Below, piece by piece: positions 35,117-43,204 of a stretch of 64,000 bases of DNA. A model generated the notes under the pieces. That model made no database searches, was not told where the DNA came from, and saw nothing but the letters and a program-made list of their open reading frames with translations. The stretch is from the NCBI RefSeq assembly GCF_050633145.1, contig NZ_JBOEFY010000002.1, positions 183,621-247,620 on the forward strand, written 5' to 3'. Within the stretch, counting starts at the first letter, position 1; each line of letters starts with the position of its first letter. The DNA comes from Kordia sp050633145. GTDB taxonomy: Bacteria; Bacteroidota; Bacteroidia; Flavobacteriales; Flavobacteriaceae. A program made the position numbers and the translations under genes.

Positions 35117-35914
35117 CTAAAATCGATAATCAATACCAGCTCCAAGCGCATTGATACTTACACTTCCTAATTTGTAATGATTGTACCCTCCGTGAATTGA
35201 GAAACGTTTTAAATGATAGCGCGCGTGTAGTTTTAACTCATCTACAGAAGAATCATTAATCAAGCTCTGTTTCCACAAAGCACTTATACTTATTGGCTGA
35301 TCCAAATAAACATCTACACCAACTTGGTATGCGAATCCTGTTTCGTCTACGCCGTTTCCAATATGTGATGCACCAACTCCCCAAAAAGCTGTAACACGTT
35401 GATCACGAACTCGGTAATAATTAATCATAAAAGAACTTACACCCAATTCATTTTTAGGTTCTTGTTCAAAAAAATGCAGATGATTCACTTCCACTCCAAC
35501 CAAAGGAACAAAGCGGTAATTTAGCTTGATATCATTGCCATAGAATTCTTTCCCGCTCGCGAAAGTTGTATTCGAAATAATTAATTGACCACGCTTCAAT
35601 GGCACATTTTCGTCTGGAAAAGCATATTCACCATGCGAACCATCAGAATAAGGATATTCGTAAAAATAACGTGACTGCATTTCTCCAAATAAGATTCCGA
35701 CAGTAACATGATAAGCTATTTCAACAAAAAAGCCACACAAAAAACAGCCTCCATCATCTCCGTCATCGTCATCATTGCTCCACGAACTTGATGAACTGCT
35801 ACTTGAGCTACTTCCCGAAAGATCTTCTTTGGCCCGATTGAGCTTTCCTTGCGCATTACTAAAATTGTAGGTAAAACAAATTAGTAAGAATGTTAATGTA
35901 ATTTTTGACTTCAT
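35117..35914 (-). CDS. outer-membrane beta-barrel protein, unknown family
   Basis: The ATG at 35914 starts a signal peptide (MKSKITLTFLLICFTYNFSNAQ); the frame extends eight codons upstream without merit. The mature N-terminus has a Ser-rich and Asp-rich stretch (SGSSSSSSSSSSWSNDDDD) and a Cys pair (GCFLCG). The rest alternates hydrophobic and polar strands and ends in a barrel-type terminus (NALGAGIDYRF). It likely sits in the outer membrane. Function is unknown; the Ser/Asp linker could be an exposed loop. Confidence 0.65.
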   Translation of the reverse strand: MKSKITLTFLLICFTYNFSNAQGKLNRAKEDLSGSSSSSSSSSSWSNDDDDGDDGGCFLCGFFVEIAYHVTVGILFGEMQSRYFYEYPYSDGSHGEYAFPDENVPLKRGQLIISNTTFASGKEFYGNDIKLNYRFVPLVGVEVNHLHFFEQEPKNELGVSSFMINYYRVRDQRVTAFWGVGASHIGNGVDETGFAYQVGVDVYLDQPISISALWKQSLINDSSVDELKLHARYHLKRFSIHGGYNHYKLGSVSINALGAGIDYRF

Positions 35915-36052
35915 AAAATTGGTTTTTAACGTTGCCAAACTTCATCAAGAAAAGTGCCAATATAAAATCAAGCTAAAAATATTTCATAGTAACACACATT
36001 TGCTAGTTTAAATTAACGAATATGTGTTACTATATTAAAAGTCAAAATTATT

Positions 36053-37381
36053 TTAAAGTTTAGCTCTTGGTTTTCTGTGTCCGCCTTTTGCAACAAACCC
36101 TTTTGAACCTACGCTATTTGTTCCTCTTGCTAGTAAAATCCCTGCAACATGTGGTGAAGCCATAGACGTTCCGCTTATTGTATTATAGCGTCCATTAAGC
36201 CAAGTAGATGTAACCATTTCTCCTGGAGCCCATCGATCTACACTCACTCCAAAATTTGAAAAGTCTATAGGACGTTTATTTACTCTATTGATAGCACCAA
36301 TAATCCATGTACGTGCAGTTCTTAGACGTTGTGGCGAAAAAAACTGAGTATTATCATTATTATTTCCTGCAGCTAAAGCTCCGTATATTCTTCTGCCCGC
36401 CAATCTTCTCATAGCCACTTCTAAAGAAGTATTAATACTCCTATTTCTAAAGCCTATACTATAATTAAACACATCATTAGCAACAGCTCTATTGTACACA
36501 TAATCTATTCCCGCAATAATTCCAGCTACAGATCCAGATCCTGAGCGATTTAAAACTTTTACTGCCACAACTCTTGAACCATAACTAACTCCAATAACTC
36601 CTCTTCCATTATTTTTGGCAGCTATTGTTCCAGCCACATGTGTTCCATGCCCATTTAAATCTCTCCAACTAGCTTCTCCATTCACAAAACTCCTAGACAA
36701 TGCTCCTCTAATTCTTAAATCAGGATGTGGCGCTATCCCTGTATCTAAAACCCAAGCAGTTCTTCCTGTTCCACCATGAGCTCTTCTACCAACATAAGCC
36801 ACTCCCCAAGGCAACGTTTCTCCGTTAGCTAATAAAGTATTAATGCCACCGCCTATCGGATTCATTTTCGAATTTTCTTCTGTTTGCTTTAGCAATTCAT
36901 CCTCTGAAAGACCTTTCTGATTTTCGGGCTTTGGGAGATTTATTCTTACTATATAATTCGGTTCTATATACTCAATACGTTTATCTGTTTCCAGTTTTTT
37001 CAATTCTTCCGATGAAACACCTTTAGCATGGAAACCTTGCATAGCTCCAGTATAAACATGTGAAAGATTTTTTTCACTTAAACCATTGTCTGACAACACT
37101 TTTAATGATTTCTGCTTGTAATACTGCTGAATTTTCAACAATTCTTGAGATCCTTCTCTTTGCGTTGCCTCATAATTATTAATATTTTTTTCTTCAAGAG
37201 ATTCCTTGAAGACTATAATGTATTCTTCAGGTATAGCTTCTTGAATAGGATATTGATTTTTTTTAGTTAATTCTTCTATTTGATTACTATTTTCTTCTGG
37301 TAAAAAATCTACTTCATCTTTCGAACAAGCACTTAAAAAAGCTAGAATAATAATCGTTGTAAAAAAAAGTTTAATTTTCAT
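36053..37381 (-). CDS. subtilisin-like (S8) serine protease lipoprotein with I9 propeptide
   Basis: The signal ends in LSACSK (Cys19). A propeptide of the inhibitor I9 type (EYIIVFKESLEEKNI to KRIEYIEPNYIVRI, residues about 54-150) precedes the catalytic domain. The triad motifs are AWVLDTGIAPHPDL (Asp near 213), LNGHGTHVAGTIAA (His near 247) and ISGTSMASPHVAGILL (Ser near 405). Only about 30 residues follow the Ser motif, ending in a basic Lys/Arg tail, so there is no T9SS sorting domain. It is predicted to be anchored at the cell envelope. It is followed by a long non-coding stretch on the promoter side. Confidence 0.9.
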   Translation of the reverse strand: MKIKLFFTTIIILAFLSACSKDEVDFLPEENSNQIEELTKKNQYPIQEAIPEEYIIVFKESLEEKNINNYEATQREGSQELLKIQQYYKQKSLKVLSDNGLSEKNLSHVYTGAMQGFHAKGVSSEELKKLETDKRIEYIEPNYIVRINLPKPENQKGLSEDELLKQTEENSKMNPIGGGINTLLANGETLPWGVAYVGRRAHGGTGRTAWVLDTGIAPHPDLRIRGALSRSFVNGEASWRDLNGHGTHVAGTIAAKNNGRGVIGVSYGSRVVAVKVLNRSGSGSVAGIIAGIDYVYNRAVANDVFNYSIGFRNRSINTSLEVAMRRLAGRRIYGALAAGNNNDNTQFFSPQRLRTARTWIIGAINRVNKRPIDFSNFGVSVDRWAPGEMVTSTWLNGRYNTISGTSMASPHVAGILLARGTNSVGSKGFVAKGGHRKPRAKL

Positions 37382-38143
37382 GATGTTTTGGTTTTAAATT
37401 AACAATAGTTAGTTCATTATAAACAGGTGTAACCTTGAGATAAAGTCTTATCTAATGAATAATTTTACCTGTAAATTCTAATACGTTTTCTAGGTAAAAT
37501 TTACATTAGAATATTCCTGTCTTTTATACTTACGTAAAAAAAAGACCAACAGTTTTATTTAATTCCAAAAACCTTTAGTTTACTGCTTTTTTTTCAATTA
37601 ATATTGGGTGATTTTGATTGCTATGTTATTGCAAAATTCGAATAAGTTCATTCACCCTAAATTACTCAAAATCAATATTAAAAGATTTATTAGTAATCTA
37701 ATTGAAAGTGATTCTTATAAGAATACAGTAACGTGTTATTTCTTTAGCGCTAGTGACTTTTTTAGGAAATTCTACATATGCATTAATCTTGAAAAACTGT
37801 CACTTGATTTTTATTAATGGCGATTGTCAACTGAGATGCTTCTACTTCATCATAGTAAATTTCTACTTCTTTAAATTGATTTCCGATTTCGATGGTTGTT
37901 TTTGATGGTTTCATGTAGTTGTGTTTTAGGATTTTTATAAATATCCTTCAAAAACACACTTAAAACAATACTTAATAATACGTATTTTTGAATCGTTAGT
38001 ATTAAGGAGCTTACACTTATAAACAGTGAATGATTTTTCTTTCAGTTTTATTTCTATTGTGTAATCCTATAAAACATCTATATTTAAAGAAGTTTTATTT
38101 TGAATTTTTACATTTTCTAAACATTAATTTCTAACTTCACATA
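37382..38143. other. 762-base region with little coding content
   Basis: Apart from one small minus-strand frame (37783-37914) I see no gene. Bases 37463-37512 contain interleaved complementary words (TTTTACCT/AGGTAAAA and ATTCTAAT/ATTAGAAT) that could form a pseudoknot-like fold. An open frame at 37608-37817 has no ribosome-binding or protein-like features. Confidence 0.5.
37783..37914 (-). CDS. possible 43-residue small protein
   Basis: The frame encodes MKPSKTTIEIGNQFKEVEIY and 23 further residues with a balanced, protein-like composition (alternating charged and hydrophobic residues). It begins at an ATG and ends with TAA. Nothing recognisable is seen, and it could be a remnant. It lies alone in a 762-base gap. 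Confidence 0.3.
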   Translation of the reverse strand: MKPSKTTIEIGNQFKEVEIYYDEVEASQLTIAINKNQVTVFQD

Positions 38144-38806
38144 TTGAAAACTCTTTTATTTCATATTATTACTATCAGCATTCTTAGCACTTCCTTTTGT
38201 TGGAGTCAAGAATCGTTCGAAGGTATTATTACCTATAAAATTGAATTGACTTTCAAAAAGAAAAATGTAGAACACAAAGATTATATTGCGCAAAAATTTG
38301 GAGACACATTACAGGTTTTTTACAACAAAAAAGGCGATGTTCATAAAAAGTATCTTGGTTCTGGTGCAAGAGGATATGACTTTCATACATATATAGCAAG
38401 CACAAATAATTATTATGCAAAGTGGAAAAACTTAGACACACTATACTATTACAACGTGCAAGAAAACGTTCTTAAATTTGTTAGTAGAGAATCTGGAATA
38501 TCTGACCCTATTTTTAATAAACTGGCAAACTATATTACAATCAAAGGATATGAACCTCTTGGTGATGAAATGGTTACTCAGAAATTTTACTATACTGGAT
38601 TTCCATATATCAATCCAGAATTATTTAAAAATTTCAAAGAATTCTTCTCCTATGACTTTCTAAAAACAACAAAATCGCCTTTCTTAAAAAAAGTGTTAGA
38701 CTTAAAAACATTTATAGTTACGTTTACGGCTATTAAGGTTGAGCGAAAATTTCTCAGCCCAAAGCTCTTTAAACTTCCCCCAAACATACCTCGCAAAAAG
38801 TCTTAA
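38144..38806 (+). CDS. exported protein of unknown function
   Basis: The only plausible start is TTG (38144): no ATG occurs before residue 140, yet the sequence opens with a good signal peptide (MKTLLFHIITISILSTSFCWSQ). The mature protein begins ESFEGIITYKIE, a common opening of small flavobacterial secreted proteins related to DUF4412 or GLPGLI. It ends with a lysine-rich C-terminus (LFKLPPNIPRKKS) also usual there. Predominantly beta strands; likely periplasmic. No partners are evident. Confidence 0.65.
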   Translation: MKTLLFHIITISILSTSFCWSQESFEGIITYKIELTFKKKNVEHKDYIAQKFGDTLQVFYNKKGDVHKKYLGSGARGYDFHTYIASTNNYYAKWKNLDTLYYYNVQENVLKFVSRESGISDPIFNKLANYITIKGYEPLGDEMVTQKFYYTGFPYINPELFKNFKEFFSYDFLKTTKSPFLKKVLDLKTFIVTFTAIKVERKFLSPKLFKLPPNIPRKKS

Positions 38807-39027
38807 TATCAAAAAAATACTACAAAATCTCTTGTAATTACGTTTTTTCGAATCGAACATGTAACAACTCAAAGAAAAAGTAGTCCCATATTACTGTTAA
38901 ATTCTTTATATTTAAAGGCTAGTTTAAAAAACGTTATCCACTTCTATAGTGTAGCGCGTTTTTCAAATACTAATTTTAATACAACCGACGAAAAAAATAC
39001 ATTCATTAACAAAAAACAATTTAATAC

Positions 39028-40407
39028 ATGGCAGACGATTTTGATTTACTAGAAACTTCAGGAGCAGAACAAAAACAAAAATCTAACGATAAAGTAGATT
39101 GGGGAAAAGCAATCGACCAAATGAAGTCGAAATTATCGCAAGAAGATAGTCCGGAAGTACGCCAAAAAATATTGAATGCAACATTAGACAATGTTGTAGA
39201 TATGGCAGAAAAAGATCGTACTTCACTTCTCGATGCCATTAAAGACCTAACAGATTATCAAGATGAAGTAGGAATTATTTTTGAACGCTTTTCTACATTA
39301 AATGATGATGAACAACGCGTTATTGATGATGCAATAAAAGAACTTGAAAAAGCAAAGGTTGAATACCAAGAAGCTTTGGACAAACCAGATACATGGTGGA
39401 ATAATCTTTGGGGAAGAAAATCTAGAATTACTAGAGAAAAAACAGAGCTAGAACAAGCACAAAAAGACAGAAAGTTTGCAGATTCTAAAGCAAAGGAAAT
39501 GTTTCAAAAGCGAATTGAAAGTTCGGATACTGAAACTTTATTAAAAGAACTCTCTTTTAAAAGTCAAGCTGCAGTAAAACGTTTGAAAGATCGTGAAGTA
39601 GAAATCAAAGAAGTAGAAGACAAACTTCAGGTTGCTATTGTTGAAGCAAGTAAAAATCATACGAAAGCTTTAGAGAAAAAAGAAGAAACAGAGGCTGATC
39701 TTGAAAATCAAAAAGCATTATTGAGTCAGGCGCGACAAGCTTTAGAAGAAATAGTTGATAAGCAATCACCTGAATATTCTGAAGCATTAGCAAAAATTAC
39801 AAAATTAGAGCAAAAAGTAGAAGAGCTTGATGGTTTGCGAACTGCGTACATCACCTTAGCAGCAAGTAAAGATAGTTTTGTACACAAGCACAACTTGACT
39901 ATTAAAGTATTGACTTCTTTACGTAGCAACTTACAAACGCATAGAGCTAAATTAAAGTCTGACACAGAAGAAAGAGTTCGTTATTACGATGGATATGTAG
40001 TGGCTTTAAAAGCACGTACCGATCAAGAGTTTGCGGCAATTTTAGAACACTTAGGTGTGAAGACCGATGAAAAAATTGGGGAAACGCTGGCAGCTATGTA
40101 TACAGCAAGTTCGAAAGCACGTCAAGATATGATGGAAAACATTCCTGTACACGAAAAAGTAATGAAAGGTATTTACAGTAGTTATGCTGAATCGCTACAA
40201 GAAATTCGTGAAAAGGATGTGGAAATCCGCAAAAACTTTGCTGATCGTTACGGAATTGACATGAAAGAATTATTTGAAGAATTTTATAAGAACAACGAAA
40301 ACCCATCTACAGGAGATGCTGGCGGAAACGACGATGCAGCTAATGACAGTGGCGGAGCTGGTAACGGCGCACCTACTGATGGTGGTTCTGATGACTTGTT
40401 AGGGTAA
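39028..40407 (+). CDS. cytoplasmic coiled-coil protein, possible toxic-anion-resistance (TelA)-like
   Basis: The 459-residue protein is almost entirely alpha-helical. Residues about 105-280 form long coiled coils (DREVEIKEVEDKLQVAIVEA, TEADLENQKALLSQARQALE). A further helical domain follows (RSNLQTHRAKLKSDTEERVR), then a flexible Gly/Asp/Asn tail (about 425-459). It has no signal or membrane segment. The layout resembles TelA/KlaA proteins but I see no clear TelA motif, so that call is weak. It is the first gene of a set of unassigned genes (42040, 43205, 50955, 52199, 52741) that seem to belong together. Confidence 0.7.
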   Translation: MADDFDLLETSGAEQKQKSNDKVDWGKAIDQMKSKLSQEDSPEVRQKILNATLDNVVDMAEKDRTSLLDAIKDLTDYQDEVGIIFERFSTLNDDEQRVIDDAIKELEKAKVEYQEALDKPDTWWNNLWGRKSRITREKTELEQAQKDRKFADSKAKEMFQKRIESSDTETLLKELSFKSQAAVKRLKDREVEIKEVEDKLQVAIVEASKNHTKALEKKEETEADLENQKALLSQARQALEEIVDKQSPEYSEALAKITKLEQKVEELDGLRTAYITLAASKDSFVHKHNLTIKVLTSLRSNLQTHRAKLKSDTEERVRYYDGYVVALKARTDQEFAAILEHLGVKTDEKIGETLAAMYTASSKARQDMMENIPVHEKVMKGIYSSYAESLQEIREKDVEIRKNFADRYGIDMKELFEEFYKNNENPSTGDAGGNDDAANDSGGAGNGAPTDGGSDDLLG

Positions 40408-40484
40408 TTTTAATATTTTTTCACACAAATTAACTCAGTACAAAAAAATAGTATAATTCTCTAAATAATAAATAGATTACAGTA

Positions 40485-42005
40485 ATGATTCTTACTAAAG
40501 CCTTTTCTACTTATGCATCTAATACAAAATTTTTAATATTAACAATCATTTCATGCCTCTTATTAAATAATACTTTTGCACAAACTATTGAATGGCAAAA
40601 ATCTTTAGGAGGCACATTGGAAGATAGAGCTCGATCAATAACTAAAACATTTGACGGAGGGTATATAATTGCAGGAACTTCTAGTTCTTCAAATGGAGAT
40701 GTTAGTGAAAATTTTGGAAGCTCTGATATTTGGATTATTAAACTCTCTAACACTGGAGACATTGAATGGGAAAAAACATACGGAGGATCTAATACTGAAC
40801 AAGCTACATCTATAAGGCAAACTTCAGATACGGGTTACATAGTAAGTGGATATACTAATTCATCTGATGGTGACATTTCAGCTAGTAATGTACAAGCTGA
40901 CTTCTGGGTTTTAAAATTATCTAACACAGGAAATATTGAATGGGAAAAAACATATGGCGGCACAGCTCTTGATCTAGCTGAATTTATTGAGCAAACTAAT
41001 GACGGAGGGTATATTGTTACTGGGCAAACTGGCGGCGATGTTGATGGGTTCAACGGGGTTATTGATTTTTGGGTTTTAAAATTATCTAACGTTGGAGATA
41101 TTGAATGGGAAAGAGTATTAGGAGGTTCAGGTGTTGATTTACCAAAAGATATTAGACAAACTAACGACAATGGATATATTGTGGCTGGTGCATCTGATAC
41201 GGTAAATGGGTTTCATGATTTTTGGGTTTTAAAATTAGCTAGTGATGGGAGTACGCAATGGGAAAAAAGATATGGAGGAACAGCTGTTGATTTCCCTCAA
41301 CATATTGAATTGACTAGTGACGGAGGTTATATTATTGTTGGAAGTTCTAATTCTAATGATGGAGATGTTAGTGGAAATAATGGAAATACTGATATTTGGG
41401 TTTTAAAAATTACCAGTTCAGGTATTATAGAATGGGAAAAATCGATTGGAGGCTCAAATGTAGATCAAGCAAACTCTGTTAAACAAACATTAGATGGAGG
41501 CTACATTTTAGCTGGGTCATCTGCGTCTAATGATGGAAATGCTTCTTCAAATATGGGTTCTTTCGATTATTGGTTAGTAAAACTATCTCAAATAGGAGAT
41601 ATTGAATGGGAGAAATCTTTTGGAGGTTCAAATTTAGATTCTACTTCATCCATAGAACAAATATCTAATAGTGAATACATTGTCGTTGGCAATTCTACTT
41701 CTTCTGACGGTGATGTTAATTTAAATCAAGGTAATTATGATGTATGGGTACTAAAAATAAGCACCGTACTTGACTTAGCAGATATAGCTAATCATAAAGA
41801 CATATATCTTTATCCTAATCCAACAAATGGAATTATAACTATTGAATCTAATATTAAAATTGAATCTGTAAGAATTTTTGACAGTTTAGGGAAATTAGTA
41901 ATTTCCAAAGGGAATAATGAAATTATAGATATCTCGGGACTAAATAGTGGTATTTATTTTATTAAAATAAATAAGTTTAAAACTTATAAAATTATCAAAA
42001 TCTAA
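40485..42005 (+). CDS. secreted repeat protein with T9SS type A sorting domain
   Basis: Signal peptide (about 1-33, ISCLLLNNTFAQ). Then seven repeats of about 58 residues follow, each starting with an IEWEKxYGG-like block and containing a GGYIIAGxSxSxDGD motif and DFWVLKL. They predict beta-propeller blades or similar beta repeats. The last 70 residues are a T9SS type A sorting domain (IYLYPNPTNGIITIES, LNSGIYFIKI). It should be exported by the machinery that includes PorU/PorV at 17-23 kb. It interrupts the unassigned-gene set between the coiled-coil and 353-residue proteins, with short gaps (77 and 34 bases). Confidence 0.85.
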   Translation: MILTKAFSTYASNTKFLILTIISCLLLNNTFAQTIEWQKSLGGTLEDRARSITKTFDGGYIIAGTSSSSNGDVSENFGSSDIWIIKLSNTGDIEWEKTYGGSNTEQATSIRQTSDTGYIVSGYTNSSDGDISASNVQADFWVLKLSNTGNIEWEKTYGGTALDLAEFIEQTNDGGYIVTGQTGGDVDGFNGVIDFWVLKLSNVGDIEWERVLGGSGVDLPKDIRQTNDNGYIVAGASDTVNGFHDFWVLKLASDGSTQWEKRYGGTAVDFPQHIELTSDGGYIIVGSSNSNDGDVSGNNGNTDIWVLKITSSGIIEWEKSIGGSNVDQANSVKQTLDGGYILAGSSASNDGNASSNMGSFDYWLVKLSQIGDIEWEKSFGGSNLDSTSSIEQISNSEYIVVGNSTSSDGDVNLNQGNYDVWVLKISTVLDLADIANHKDIYLYPNPTNGIITIESNIKIESVRIFDSLGKLVISKGNNEIIDISGLNSGIYFIKINKFKTYKIIKI

Positions 42006-42039
42006 AAAAAGATAAGATTAAATCATAACTTATAAATTT

Positions 42040-43101
42040 ATGTCTTTAAACGATATCACAACACCTTTAGATTCCGCAGTACTAGACTCGGACTCACAAT
42101 ATGATTTGTATTACCGAATGGTGATGCACGTATTGGACGAATTTGAAATTAATTTGGTGGAATGGAATCATTATCGAATTTGCACTAAAGAAGAACTCAA
42201 ATCCTTAGAAAGCTATTGCAAACGTTTGGCGTTTTCGCTTCGTGTGATGCAACTTAAATATCGATTTGACGAAGAGCAGATGAAAGTCGATTTGACCGAA
42301 TCTGGATTTCCTAATTATTTGGAACTGCGCTATATTCACAATGATTTGGATTTAAAAGAAGAGTTTAAAGCCAAATTACCGGATGCCACCGAGTTTAGAG
42401 AAAAGTTTATTCATCAGTTACTCGTAAATAAAAAACATGTTGACAAGCGCGATTTGTTTGAAGCTTCGTCTTCGTTGTATTACAATAGAATTCAGGAAGA
42501 AAAAATATTTCACAAATTCGTTTTAGGAAAGATCAAAAAAACGAAAAGCACCTTTGCAACCTATGTGCTCGATTGGGCTTTTTATGATGTAACACTTAAC
42601 AGACCGTTTATTTGCTTTATGTATTTTGATTATAAATACGATGAAAAAATAGAGCAAGAAATTTACGATACGATAAAAGATTGTGCCGATCGTTATCAGG
42701 ATTTGGATAATATGGCATATATGATTGACAAACGTTTAAAGTATGTGCATCCGCGCAAAATAAAACGTGTTGATTTAGGAATTTTACATAGTATTTTTTC
42801 AAAAGACGATCATGAAATTACGCAAGCATTGTTAAAAGCAATTGCTGTAAAAGATGTGAAACTGAATTCGTTTTCACTAACGACTACTGTAGAAACAATT
42901 AACTCGGTAAATTCATCGAAAGTAAGCAATGATTTGCTGTCATTTAAAAAGCAGGAAATTCAAGTTTGGAGTGAGATCGCAACGCACAAATATATTTTAG
43001 CACCGCACCGAGTAATTCAATTGCTTTATGGAAAAATTCCAAATACAATCATTCACTTGCATCACGAACCTTTTGAAATAGAAGAATTGCCTGAACTTTG
43101 A
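42040..43101 (+). CDS. 353-residue cytoplasmic protein of unknown function
   Basis: The protein is mixed alpha/beta with no signal or membrane helix. Runs such as CKRLAFSLRVMQLKYRFDEE and LYYNRIQEEKIFHKFVLGKI are helical, and the C-terminus (LAPHRVIQLLYGKIPNTIIH) is hydrophobic and acidic at the end (FEIEELPEL). I recognise no motif. It lies 103 bases upstream of the AAA ATPase gene and probably acts with it. Confidence 0.6.
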   Translation: MSLNDITTPLDSAVLDSDSQYDLYYRMVMHVLDEFEINLVEWNHYRICTKEELKSLESYCKRLAFSLRVMQLKYRFDEEQMKVDLTESGFPNYLELRYIHNDLDLKEEFKAKLPDATEFREKFIHQLLVNKKHVDKRDLFEASSSLYYNRIQEEKIFHKFVLGKIKKTKSTFATYVLDWAFYDVTLNRPFICFMYFDYKYDEKIEQEIYDTIKDCADRYQDLDNMAYMIDKRLKYVHPRKIKRVDLGILHSIFSKDDHEITQALLKAIAVKDVKLNSFSLTTTVETINSVNSSKVSNDLLSFKKQEIQVWSEIATHKYILAPHRVIQLLYGKIPNTIIHLHHEPFEIEELPEL

Positions 43102-43103
43102 TA

Positions 43104-43163
43104 CTGAAGTTGAAGTCGAAATTGAAGTTGAAATTGATACTTCGACAGGCTCAGTGTAAACGA
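43104..43163. repeat. GAAGTTGAA microsatellite followed by CTTCGACAGGCTCAGTG element
   Basis: Bases 43104-43137 are degenerate hexamers (GAAGTTGAAGTCGAAATTGA). They run into ACTTCGACAGGCTCAGTGTA (43139-43158), a dispersed flavobacterial element; on the minus strand it reads VYTEPVEVS, a frequent spurious translation. It separates the 353-residue and AAA genes. Confidence 0.6.
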
Positions 43164-43204
43164 ATCCACAAAAAGACAAATTAACAAAGAACAAAAAAAT
43201 ATAC

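Noticed and set aside
37608..37817. 69-codon frame in the 37-38 kb gap
   Set aside because: No protein-like pattern, and it partly overlaps the small minus-strand frame that is also weak.
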